A stretch of 64,000 nucleotides of DNA from Ptychodera flava (taxonomy: Eukaryota; Hemichordata; Enteropneusta; Ptychoderidae), in NCBI RefSeq assembly GCF_041260155.1, contig NW_027248277.1, forward strand, positions 17,519,872 to 17,583,871, given 5' to 3'. Every line of letters begins with the position of its first letter. The first letter of the stretch is position 1. The notes beneath the pieces are model-generated. The model made no database searches and was not told the DNA's origin. It saw only the letters and a list, made by a program, of their open reading frames with translations. Shown here piece after piece: positions 10,175-23,100 of this stretch. Position numbers and translations under genes: made by a program.

Positions 10175-13047
10175 TATTTATCATTTATTATTATTATTTA
10201 TTATTATTAGACTTTATTTAAAGAGGGTAATCTGAGTTACAAAACAAATTGTAATTTACATCAGAGCCCTCTGTGAGCTCGAAAAAAAGTACATGCGTAT
10301 AAATAGCAAATACAATGTACATGTAAATACAGCAAGTGTTCAAAAAAGGATGAGTAACATCTTCATTGCAACAAAAAGAAATAAATTAATCTAAATCTGA
10401 ACCCTCATTTGTAAACTTCGTCATAAGATAATCTCGCAACTTTACTTTGAAAGTGGCTAAAGTTGAGGTATTTCTAATCGCAGGGGGAATTGTATTCCAA
10501 GTACTTGCAGCACGAAAAGAGAAAGACTTTTGACCTGTGGTAGTCTTAAATTTTGGAACACACAAATTTCCATGACTGGCATTACGGGTGTTTGATGAAA
10601 TTCGATAAAAAACGTCACTCAAATAAGAGGGTGCAAGGCCAATGATTTGAATGTCAATAATGCGGTGAAATAGATAATACGAAGGTCAATCGGCAACCAG
10701 TGCAAAGTTAGAAATATAGTTCGTGAGGGAACACTAATGTCAACCCCTAAAATTACTCTTCCAGCCCTCTTCTGGAGTTTGTAAATACGGTGAAGATTTG
10801 ACTTCGAAGTATTGCCCCAAACAGTGCGACAATAATCAATTAAAGAAAGGAAAAGTGCATTGTACACAACCAAAAAAGTACTCGTATTGGCAAATGGACG
10901 TAGTTTGCGAAGGATACCAATTCTGGTAGAAAGTTTCTTACACAGGTTATCAACGTGAACATCCAACTTAAAGTTGAATCAATTGAAACGCCTAAAAGGA
11001 TGTGAGAAGAGACATTGGAGATAATTGTTTCTTGTATTGTGACACAAATAGAGGCCTCAGTGTTAGTAACATGTCTAATTTTAGGGCAAGAAGCAATAAC
11101 CATACTTTTAGTTTTCTCCGTGTTGACAACCATAGCATTATTAGAAACCCACGATGAGATTGGGACAACATTATCGTTCATACGAGAAGTAATTTCATCG
11201 ACGCTATTACCTGAAACACACAAAGTCTGGTCGTCAGCGAACATATCTAACTCACCCGTGTTAAGGCAAAGGGGAAAGTCGTTGATGAAAATCAAAAAGA
11301 GAATGGACCCTTGAGGGACGCCACTAACAATGGCAAGACCTCAGACTCACATCCAAGATACTGAACAAGCTGAGTTCTGTCTGTCAGGTACGAGCGAAAC
11401 CAACGGAGGGATGACCCGGAAACACCATAAATAGCAAGTTTATCCATGAGGATATCATGGTCAACCAGATCAAAGGCCTTACGTAGATCCAAAAATAATA
11501 ACCATTGAAGAGACCAGAATCAATGTTCGAAAATAGATGATCCGTCAGTTTAATCAGAGCAGTGTGACATGAGTGATGTTCTCTGAAGCCAGATTGGGAC
11601 TCAACAATCAAACCAGGATTTTAGAGAGGAAGGACAAAATCGAAATTGGCCTATAGTTGTTTACATCACTTTCGAACCACCCTTGTGAATGGGAACAACA
11701 CGGGCACATTATAACAAGTAGGGAAGACCCCATTTGTTATCGACATATTAAAAATACTGGTAACACAATCAGCAATACACGACGCACCAATCTTCAGAAA
11801 TTTTGAGGAGAGCTCATCATTACCAGGAGACTTCTTTTCATCGAGCAAAGAAAGATGTTTTTTCACAAAGTCAACAGTGACAGAAGGAATTTGGAAGCTT
11901 GGTGAAGAGTTACCATGGCACGAGTTAACCCAAGCTTTGGTTATACTGAGATCACGAGTGTTGTCAAAATGCTGACGAAACTTATCAATGATGCTAGTAA
12001 AATGAATATTGAAAGCCTTGGCGATATCCGTGGTTTTTCAGCCTCTTACCTTCATGGTAGAAAGTTGAGCTGAGAGACTGACTGTTACCACGGGACAAAA
12101 TATCATTAAACAGAACGCCAAAGAACAGAAGCGTTATTAGGGTTGTTTATGAAGACACTACGATAATGACGTCGCTTAGCAGAGGTAATTGCATGGACAA
12201 CCCTGTTCCGTAACGAACGATACACAAGCCGGTCGTTCGGGGTTTTGGACCGAGTGGCTTTCACAAGATTGAAATCTCTGACACGAATAAGATCCAGAAT
12301 TTCAGGAGAGAACCACGGTGGTTGCCTAATCCTACTCACACGTCTCGTGATAATCGGTGCATGCGCATTACAAATACGACTGAAGGAGTCAGTCCAATTA
12401 TTGAAAGTGGTATCGACATCATCAGACATTTGGACATCTGGCCATGAGGTAGATTCCAGATCTCCAACAAAGTGCTCGGGAATAAAATTACGAAATTGTC
12501 TTGACTTAATCGTAATATGGGAACCAGTGGTATCGGAGCATGCATTCAAACGTCGTACAACAAAAACAGGATAATGATCAGATAGGCCAACTTCAGCAAC
12601 ACAGACAGATGAAAAATTCTGTGGGCAACTGACATACTCGTGTTCAAGGAGAGTCCCCGACACTGGTCTGGTGGGAACCGAGGCAAGCTGTGTAAAATTC
12701 ATTGAATCCATACACTTAAAAATATAGTGATTGTTACCATTCTGAGATAATAAGTTAAAATTGAAATCTCCCAAGACGACAATTTCTTTATCTTCAAGAT
12801 AAAGAGTTTCAATAACTGATTCAATTTCGATGTCTACTGAAAAGATGAAGCGGGTGGCCTGTATACTCCAACTACAATCAGTGGGCGTGCACTTTTCATT
12901 TCAAGTTCGAGAACAATCATCTCTACTGAATTGGACTCAAGATCTCTCCTGCGTTTGAACAGAATTTGTGACTTCACAAATGCAAGAAGCCCACCTCCTA
13001 TACCTGTTACCCTATCTTTTCTGCATAAGTCATAACCATAAGTCATT
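10175..13047 (-). mobile_element. CR1/L2-like LINE, 5'-truncated, copy 1 (decayed)
   Basis: A non-LTR retrotransposon on the minus strand. Fragments encode an AP endonuclease (GDFNFNLL, GLSDHYPV) and a reverse transcriptase ([41 protein letters not shown]). The 3' end carries a (AAT)n microsatellite tail at about 10175-10210, typical of the CR1/L2 group. It starts inside the endonuclease at TYGYDLCRKDR, so the 5' part is missing. The frame is split into at least eight pieces by small indels, more than in copy 2. Confidence 0.85.
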
Positions 13048-13689
13048 TAACTGTAATGGGGCAAATTCAAATATTCACTCGTTTATTTGATGCTGAGTAC
13101 TTCCATTAGCGATATAAGGAGTAAGACAGAAACAGTGATTTCATCAGCCAATGTATTTTTTGTAAACAGAGTGACATCGATGATGAGTATAATTTCTTTC
13201 AGCGTGCCCTCTGTACAATGAGTCACCGAGTAAGCGCAATTCAAGCGCCACAGGCCACATGCCGCATGCCACGTGCCAAATTTCATGATTCAAGTTCACA
13301 CTGTTTGTGTGCATGCATCTTTTAAAGTTGTTCTTAAAATCAGTTGATCTGCCCTATACAAGAGCCATAACTTGTACATCAGTACAACTGCGTTGTGATC
13401 AAAGGCCCCGCTATTGCTACACCGCCTACCTCTGTGAACACTTGTCCGCGATGTATAGATAAGCTTATGGATGTATAAGGTCTTTGTTGGTCGTAATAGT
13501 CGTTCTGGAATCAAAATTTGTGAACAACCCAGCCGATTCTTCTACTGTTTTAACGTTCCTCTCAACACTTCCGGACAACTTATCTGATGCATACCATACT
13601 TCACACCTTCCACTCTTTCACCAGGTTGAAAGTTGCAGTGAGCGCTAATGTGTAGACAATGCATGCAACGGCTACGCATAGTGAATAGA
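13048..13689. other. Spacer sequence, no gene recognised
   Basis: Lies between two LINE pieces. Its counterpart at 55186-55814 has a 127-codon minus frame (55432-55815); here only part of it (13296-13514) is open. No family is recognised, so it may be unclassified repeat. Confidence 0.5.
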
Positions 13690-14160
13690 ATTGAATAGAA
13701 TTGATCTTTATTGAACTGTATGCCACTCTAGCATATTAGCACCTACAATAAAGATATTCAACTTCAAGTTCAACAAGTCAGAAAGAAAGAGAAAACTTCC
13801 AAATTCATTTAGAAATAATATAACACTTTCTCTTTTCAAAACAACAATAAATAAATTTTGCCAAAGAAACAGCTGTGTCATTGTTTGTCATTATTTCAAT
13901 AAATGTTTCAGTTAAACTTTATTTCTTGTCTTTTAAAACGCAAGATTTGTATTCTTTCTTTGTTATATAATGGGCATAAGAGTAAAAAGTGTATTTCATC
14001 TTCTATTTTGTTACTCTTGCAACATGGGCAGAGACGCTTTTCTGCTCCCAGTTTACGATGTCTACCTGTTTCTATGTTAAGGTTATGTGTACTTGGTCTA
14101 AATTGTGTTAGAGAGAAAAAAAGGACTAAAGGATGGCGGGAATATTTTAAAGCGTAGTGG
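13690..14160 (-). mobile_element. 3' fragment of a second LINE
   Basis: The minus strand reads THNLNIETGRHRKL, then LCPCCKSNKIEDEIHFLLLC, the Cys/His knuckle found at the C-terminal end of many LINE ORF2 proteins. The tail at 13683-13700 is a repeat of AATTCTATTC units after AATAAAG. The 5' remainder is absent. Confidence 0.6.
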
Positions 14161-14426
14161 GGAGAATCAAAGCGTAGCGGGGAGAGGCGAAAGCGTAGCG
14201 GGACCGCTACGCTAAAATGGCCTGGCGAGAACACTGCATATCAATATAAAATGAACCATAGCAAGAAGAAACCTACGCTGAGCCCAAGACACCCCTGCCC
14301 TGCCCCTACCCCGGGAACGGACATTCGTACGACCACTATGCTCTTTCCCCAGTCAAAATCAGACTCGTCTCTGGGAAATATGTTTACAAGTTTGCCAACA
14401 TATAAAGATCGTAAAGGTCAGAGGTT

Positions 14427-14627
14427 TTACCTTCCGACGTCCTGCTTTACGGATGTCCTCATGTCATGAACTGCACGCAAGGCACTGGCAGGTTTGCACT
14501 GTTCGCGACCATTTACACGTTTGAAATAAGAGTAGCTGGCTCTCCTCGGCCATCGAAATACATTGGCTGCAGTAAATTTTGGATTAATGGTCATGACTGG
14601 CCGCAATTGGGTAATTTCTGGACACAT
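14427..14627 (-). other. Unassigned minus-strand frame
   Basis: 66 codons, including NPKFTAANVFRWPRRASYSY. It is followed close by GTAAAACC, a possible donor. The C-D counterpart (56596-56781) has shifted frame. No family recognised. Confidence 0.15.
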
Positions 14628-16276
14628 TTCAGGAGAGCTTCTTTAATACCACCGTCCCTCCGTTGGTGTAGGGACAGTGTTCTTACCTTCCCGTTTTAGT
14701 AACCTTTCCTATCTTTCGAGATGTGGACAAACTCATAAAATCCCTGATAAGTCCACGGATTAGCATAATTAGTTGTTTTGACTAATAATTACAAGATGTG
14801 TATATGAGAGATAAACGTCCTTGTAATGGGGTGTAAAATAAATAAAGAGTCAAGGGGCTAGGTTAGGTTATATAATAGTCATTTATTTTATCACAGTCCC
14901 TCTATGATTTTATTTACTTTGATCAGTCTCAGCATGAAGAAAAGGAGAGGAACTGATAGAGAAAACTGAGAAAACTCAATAACAAGCTTATTAATAGTGG
15001 TCTGGGCCGCCTATGGTCTCTGCGGGAATTTCCAACGTGTTTGCTGTACAACGCTAAACAATTACCCCAGTTACAATTACCAGAATTACAATTACCTGTT
15101 ACCCTCCACGTGCCAACCTTATGTCAGAAACAAAATAAAGATTTGATAATCTTTCATTCTGCCCACTCCCTTCCCTCGTATAAATCATTTGTCAGACTTA
15201 TTTGGGGCGTGCTGTCTAACTTTGTTGCCTGTGACACATGCTGATTTATACCATCAAAACGTGTCTGCGTTTATTTATTTATTTCACTTTATTTTGGTCT
15301 AAATCAGTCCATATAATTCTTATTTCACGAGTAGGAAATTTTTTCTTAGAGCATAACAAAAATGTTTTCTGTGTTGGTAGAGAAAGACAAAATCAAAGGT
15401 ACAGGGAATCGATCCACAATTTACAAATATCAGAGATAAAATAAAGACGATCATGTACCAGCCTAACGATCATTCATATTTTCACTTCTCGATAAGCGTG
15501 TCATAGGGACTTACTTTAAATTTTAGATCGCCAGCCTAGAGGGCCCGACTAGGCCCAACAAGGCCTTGGTTTTACACTTTGCCCTTCATCTTGTTTTTAA
15601 ATTTTCGCTGAGATATCAGCCGTGTATACTGGTCCAGATCATTCTGACTCAGGCGTACACAGCTGTTTAGGGAGCCGTCATTATTTACGGCCTGGGGATC
15701 GGAGGAATACACTAGAAACCCCGAAATTTTGAGTCACCCCAGCCACCCATGATGAATATGGGTAACCCCCTCTCTAAAACAGAAATTTTGACTTACCTGC
15801 GCCCAAGTAACAAAATGTTGACATAAAAGCTCACCCAATAACAATATGTATCTGATGTTATGTATCCCGAAAAAAGTACGAAAAAGGAAACTAATTTTCT
15901 CTACAGAAGTGTAGAGCTTTGTCCTTAAGGTGACGTTGCAGTTACATATAAAAGCACTGTTTTCGAACAAACGATTCTTATCAAAGGTGGCATGCAAATT
16001 TCTTAGTAAAGATAGCGAGAGTTTACTTGAAGGGGTACATATTTGGCGTAGAAAACGTCAACTTTGGAATTAATGATAAAATTGATTTTGATCCAAATCT
16101 TGATAATACATGAAATTTAATACCTCATATGAAACGACTGTTTGTAGAAAAACCGACAATTCTGTTTTGCATTATCAATCTCATTCGAAAACAGTTGGGG
16201 TGGGAGAACATGGACAAAATTGAAATTACTCGAATTCAAAATGTAAGACCTTTTATGCCAAACAAAATTGTCGTTT

Positions 16277-16654
16277 TGTTACAGTGTGTTATGTAGGTCA
16301 TTCTCTCCAATGACCATAGTCTAGAACGTTCTCAGAAGGTCATGTTTACTACAAGTGAAGATATAGAACCGTTATTAGCATATCAATGGAAAGTGTATGA
16401 TTTTCTAGCGATTTCTGGATAGTTTCTTTGCGTTATAAATACGGGACGGCACAGATTTTCACAAGACTTTTTTTCGGATTTCACGTCAATATTCTTTTCA
16501 AGCCCTTAACGCTAGATCTTTCTATGTGAACACTGCACGGTTCAGACCTCATTAAGGCTGCTGTAATTCTGTAATTTGTACTTAGACTTAGTATTATTTT
16601 TTTAATTTATTTTACAGAAAATTGCAGACTTCGCCGCCTTTTTCTGTCGTAACA
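16277..16654 (+). repeat. Possible solo LTR fossil, copy B flank
   Basis: Inverted counterpart of 6176-6674. It is shorter, with the middle reduced, but keeps the same ends, TATA box and AATAAA-rich region. Confidence 0.3.
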
Positions 16655-17053
16655 ATAGCATTTAAATAACATTACGTGGTAATACTATAAAATTGTGCCC
16701 TGCCAAAGTGGAGTTAAAATTTATTGAAATTTTGAAAGGGAAAAAAAACGGGAGAAAAAGGTAAAGCCAGGAAATCTGGTGATTTACATGAAGTTACACT
16801 TCTTTCTAATCAAACTTATGATCGCTCGTCATGCGAAAAGATGTACAGATGTACGGATACGCCTTTCATTTGCACTTATACCTTTCGTATTGTCAATCAT
16901 AGTGGTCTGGAATACATGGGAGGTTTGTCTCGTTTCCTTTGAAAACTTCATTTTTCATCGATACTAGTGCAATAATGCCCTTTAACATTGATAACAGATC
17001 TGTGTCTCTTTCTCATTTTCACCAAGGTTGGCCGAATCGAGGGCTGCGATTTG

Positions 17054-17138
17054 TTATAGGTTTAAGTCACTTGGCATCTGCAATGCTAAAAACTCCTGCT
17101 TCCTGCGGAAGTATTCGCCAAACTTTTGGATTGAAAAC
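17054..17138 (-). CDS. ETNK: ETNK copy B, exon 8
   Basis: [20 protein letters not shown], then MPSDLNL and TAA. It is three residues longer than A because the A stop codon TAA is TTA here. Confidence 0.87.
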
Positions 17139-20099
17139 CTATTAAGAAAAAAGAAATTATAAGAATCTTGAAGATGTATCACATTTAAAGAACTTACGAG
17201 CTTAAGATTGTAAAGTAAAAGTATACTGCTTGCTATTACAGATCCTCTCGTTGACTTTAACTCCATTGTTTAATTCTGGAAAACATACCGGCTAGAATAA
17301 AATTTAGGAAGCGACATATAATATTTAAAAGATCCGCAGTTTCATAGTTGATTTGCGAAGACTTATCTAATGTAATGAAAATGTGACGTTTCCTGACGAT
17401 ATTTCAATCATATTCGACATGATTCATATCATTGGCAATACTCAAAAGACAAATTCGTGTTCAGATAACTCACCCTGCCTCTAGCAACTTATATTTCAAA
17501 TCAACTGCTTTCTGTATTCCACAATGGAATTGGAAAGCCTAGCAATTAATCTGTGAAATAATTTCACAATCCACTTTACAACAGGATATGATGAATCGAA
17601 GGTAAGATTATGTGACATTCAAAAGTTGTTAAAAAAAGGAAATAATTCCTATTTGTGAAGTGGCGCACATTTAACTTATAAACTGACAAGAAATCAGAGT
17701 AAACATGTTGCTTTTGTGTATTTCAACATTTTCAAGTAGTGGCAAGTAGTGGCACACATTACAGTAACTTACCCGAGATAATCAAAGTCAATGGTGGAAT
17801 TCACTGTCTGTTTCAAACCCCAAAGTCCGCAAATAAAATGAGCAGCCTAAGAAATAAAACCAAATACAATCAGAATAAATGAAATGTATAAGATTAATGA
17901 AATATGTCACACAAAATGGTAAATGACAAATATTATATGCGATATTGTTTTTGCAACGTTATCACTGTTGAAATAAGACAACGATAGCAGCTTAAACATT
18001 TTGAAACACTGACCTACAATTTGCTTAAAGGTCTGGTGAAATGCCCATGTTGCAAAATCACAGAAATACAGTTGATGGTCTATAAAACAGTTACATTCAT
18101 TTCTTTTTTCGTTTAGCGCGCGTGATTATGAAATATGGCAAAAGAAAAATGCAATGTGGGCGTGTCCCCCGAGCCTCTCCAGTCGACTTTTTTCGGCTTT
18201 CCGAAGTTTGCCCGACGCCGTATCTCATAACGGGAAGAAAAGTAATTCACACCTCCGTAAGCTCCCTACGGGGGGTAACTTCTAGAGTTTCCGCCTACAT
18301 GATCAGGACAGTGTCCTCCTTCACTATGGGAGAACGTTGTTCTTTTGGTGGCTGTCACAGCGGCAAGAACATGAACGGCTCAACTGTAAACTTTTTCAAG
18401 TTCCCGTCAAGTGTTGAGTGTTTGAACCATTATGTGCTTGTCTCTGCTGGTTCGTACGATCGGCCACGGTCCCTCGGCTGAGCCTGCCTCGCTACTCGCT
18501 ACACAGAAGGTTGGGACCGCAAAGCAAATCAACAGCATGAACAGCAACACTGAATGTTGAGACTACCATTAAAACGAACAACAACACGGAACGTTGAGAT
18601 CGCGATACAAATCGTGTAGGTAGAGTCCTCCATGATACAAATCGACAGCAACACGGAACGCGTCGTTGGGACGGCAATTAAATTGAAGAACAACGGGGAA
18701 TGCCGGACCACGAGGACCGCGATGCAAATCGACCGCAACATGGAATGTTGAAGACCGTGATTAAAATGCACAACACAGAACATCCAGACCCTAATGTAAA
18801 TCAATTGCAACACCGAAGATTGTTGCCTCGATTAAAATGCGTATGTCTGCTATGTATAGCAAAAGTTTTAATTCTCGCGAGCGAGCGTTCCTATGCCCGC
18901 TGTACACTAGACAAAATGACGTCAAATTTATCGCGAGGGCTCGATTGCGTGTGTGTAAGTTTCACTTCTCGCGAGAGCTATTTATGCATGCTGTACACCA
19001 CTAGACTAAATGACGTCAAATCTCTCGCGAGACTTGGCTCGATTGCAAATACGTACGACGGAAAGAACGCAATGATATACGGAAGTAGACACAGTTTTTG
19101 GGAATCGCCGAGAGAGAAGCGCAGATTAAACAAAAGACGTAAAAACCCACGTTTTTTCTTTATTTTACCATATTTTTTAAACAAAAATCAGTGTCGCCAC
19201 TGTGGCGAATTAGGATCGATTTTTTTCGCCACTTCGGATTTCGATTCGCATTGGCGAACGTGGCGAATGGGCAGCGCGAACAGTGTTTTGTTAGCGGATA
19301 CCGGGCAGAGATAAGGCGGCATTTGACCGCTATTCGATGTAAATGAACACACCTGTGACGTCACAGACGGCCAACTGTGATCCCCACTGTGGGCGTGACC
19401 TGAGTGTGGCAAAATGACCCCATGAAAGCCGCGCATAGAAATATCAAAATAATTAACACTTGTGCGTACTTTTAGGTTCCAATTCTGTTGCGAGTGTAAT
19501 AGTATTGACCCCCTGGAGGATATTCCGTCACACGAACGGGACCATTTCACCAGAACTTTAAAGTTCACTTAGAAATATCAATATACATGTATAAGCTGCG
19601 TAACTTCATATCCAAAGTGTTATTCAATTAATTAACACCTCTGTAGCACAAAACTAAATAATATAGGTACAGTCCTGTTGAAAGCCCTATGAAGACCAAA
19701 TGCCTGTGGAGATCAAGTATTGGTCAACCAAATTCAATTTGAACATATGGTCAGTTTAACCAAGTAAACAATCCACAATGTTGTGCATAAATACGCAAAT
19801 ATCAATCTTTACTCACTGCAGTAAACTGTAGTAATGCTTGATATTAAGATAGTGATATAAAGACTTTCTTCTGTCAAAGTAACAGTATGATACGACAATA
19901 TTTACCAGCAGCCCTTACACAATCATTCTTGAACATTCTTTTAAACTGGAGCGCTAGATCGTATATGTATAGTATTTTGGCTGTTAATTTAGTGACTGTC
20001 TGTTTTTAGTACCCATATTTTCTAACCAATATTACCAAGAAACCAGAAATACCTTCATTAAGTTTGCAATACACTACAACATGTGCGTACGTGCGTGCG

Positions 20100-20138
<39 letters not shown>

Positions 20139-23100
20139 TGTCTCTGTGTATGTATGTATGTATGTATGTATGTATGTATGTATGTATGTATGTATGTATG
20201 TATGTATGTTATGTATGTATGTATGTATGTATGTATGTATGTATGTATGTATGTATGTATGTATGTATGTATGTATGTATGTATGTATGTATGTATGTAT
20301 GTATGTATGTAGGCCTGTAAACTATCGAAAAAAAACACCTTTAACCCCCGTCTAACATCAGCCAGCAATGAAGTAAGCTTGCATATGAACTTGTTCCGTG
20401 GTGTGATCTAAAGGACAGAGGAATTATGGCCAGTTTAAAGGCCTGTGTTGGCACCAGATTGTCTCATAAGAAAATTTACAAAACAAATTACACTTTAAAT
20501 GGAAAACAAAAGGCTATCACACCTCCACAATCCTCTTACAGACAAGAACAAAGGCGATCCCAGGGATCGCGAACAGTGCCTTTAACTTTTCAATGTCCAG
20601 ATGCATTGTTTTGGCATGAAATTTGATCTGAAAGACCAAAGGTTACCGATATCTGGCACTAGTCTCATCATGACGTGACATTCGCATGCTGGTACTTGAG
20701 TATAACACTATAGATATACAAGAAGACTACGCATCTATAAGCTTACACAAATTATGATAAGAAGTGCGAAATTGCCACCGAAATATTGTGCTGAAGCACT
20801 GCCCACCTACCAAGGCAAATTTATTGACAACGACGTATAGCTTTTCCACGTCCTCGTCGGTGGCATCTTTGTTGATTCCCGACAGTGTATACCAATCGCT
20901 AAGGTACGTTTTCAACCATTTGAGTTGAAATTCCTTCTGTGGGTACTTGTCGAAGTCCATCACGTGAACTCCTGGAAAGAAACAGCCAAATGATATTAAA
21001 GCCAATGCTATATGTACCACGGACCATAATCTTTTCGGTGTGTATATTTTTATCAACGAGAATGAATCTCTATTGGTAAATTTAAGCGCTTCTGTCATAA
21101 AATAATACGAGAGTGAAAATAACATATTGAAATATCGGGTATAGCAAGTATAGCTCAAACACAATATCATAACATCAGAGCAAATTTGCTTGATGTTGTG
21201 TGAAGTTATGATAAACACAAAATTCGTCGGCGAACAGCTATGCGACTGTAGATTATATCGATAAATGAAATTACACAAATACTGCAAGAAAAATGTCTTA
21301 AAAATTTTGCCTCCTGTAAGAACAGGCTGATAATTGTTAAAAGGGGGGGGGGTGTAAAGGTGTTCATGAGATGTGGTCAAGGAATGGAACGTAAATCTAT
21401 GAACGTCTCTTTACATTGTCAAGGAGAATCGAGTGAATGAAGGTAAATGAAAACTAAATTTTTTGAATCTTACCAGCAAACTCACAGAAATGGGCACCAA
21501 TGTCAAAACCCTGGTAGCAGTAAAACGCTTCATCAAAATCGATGAACACAATACCTTCTGAAATACAAATATTTTAAGTAAGTACAATTGTATGATTTGC
21601 TGGTATTCAGCGTAACTTTCGCAAGAAGTTTCCTTTCGTAGTTTTCGGTGCTTTATACAATGGCAATTCATTGTATCTGATCAGATTTCTTATTTTCTCT
21701 TGTTTTGATAATTTTGAATGTTGGAGTGGTTGAAATCTTTTATGATTTTAAATTTGTGATATATATCTGAATAATGTCACGTCAAACGTGTATATTAATT
21801 ATAAGCATAAATACGATACCAAAGGTGTTTTCTATGGGCCGAGTTCTGGATATCATACAAACAAACATGCAAGTATGGTAGACACTAGCTTAGATGAGAA
21901 ATATACCTTGGGGACAGCTATTAAAACTCTCAAATATTTATGATTCTTTCCTGGTCTACTGCTTGTTGGGACTCATTTTACAAAAAACGATAAAATAGTA
22001 CAGAGAGTTGCCCATGTAATTTGAATCATGGGAAAATAGCTCCAGGTTTGGAGCTTGCATCACCTGATATGGAAGGGACATCTTCCCATGGGTATGGTAT
22101 TGTCCACTCACCCACGTGCAAACCAGGCTGTGCGTATTTACATAACTTTTGTTAATACTTAATATCCTTGCATAAACGATAAATCACTTATAATAAACTG
22201 TACACTGTCAGATTCTGTGTTGCTGTTTACTACTGTGTTGCTGTGAATGGACAATGCGGGGCTATACCCGTGAACTTGGTGAACTTCCCTTTAACTGTTG
22301 ACTGCTTTATTGTTTTAAACCACACCATAGAAATTTGAGGACTTATGGGAATACTGGCTGAAGAAATTACATAGCATCTTCGTACATCAAGAATAAACAG
22401 TATTCTTAATGAATGAATGAATGGATGGATGGATGGATGAATGACAGAATGACTAACTGAATGACTGACTGAATGACTGACTGACTAAATGAATGGATGA
22501 ATGGATTAACGAAATGTATTACTAATATTAGATATTCGAATAGGTTTATGCAAATCGATAATTATTTCACTTACCAGTTTGTTCGTCGTACACTATATTT
22601 CCAAGTGATAAATCATTATGACAGAACACAATTGGTGAATTCAATGCAACCAACTTTGTCTCCAACTCTTCAATCTCCTTTCCAAGTTGGTCATAGCACG
22701 GAATATTTTCTTGAAACCTGTGTGTGAAGGGATGATATACAGGCAGGGGATAGCGAAAATGCACTTGTGGGCCTGTCGCTGTGGGGATTTTTACAAAAAT
22801 TAATACGCGAAAGTACACAAACTGGGATCGACAACAGAGTGAAGGATATTCACCGACATATGTATAAGGAGGAACGCTAACTATAAAGTTAAATCACAAA
22901 TTCCAAGATATAACTCATCATTTCTTATTTATCATCATTTATCATTAGCGGGTTTATAAATTTTCTCTATCAGATTTTTTCCGCTTGTTTGCCTCTTTCT
23001 GTTTCTTTTGTTTCACCATTCTCTCCTATCACTCGGGTCTTCTCTGCAAGTTTTTCTCTTTCGCTCTCAAACTGCTGATATTTTTCTTCTGTTGAAATAT

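Noticed and set aside
12245-12574. 109-codon plus-strand frame (and the similar 54373-54711)
   Set aside because: Antisense shadow of the LINE endonuclease coding strand.
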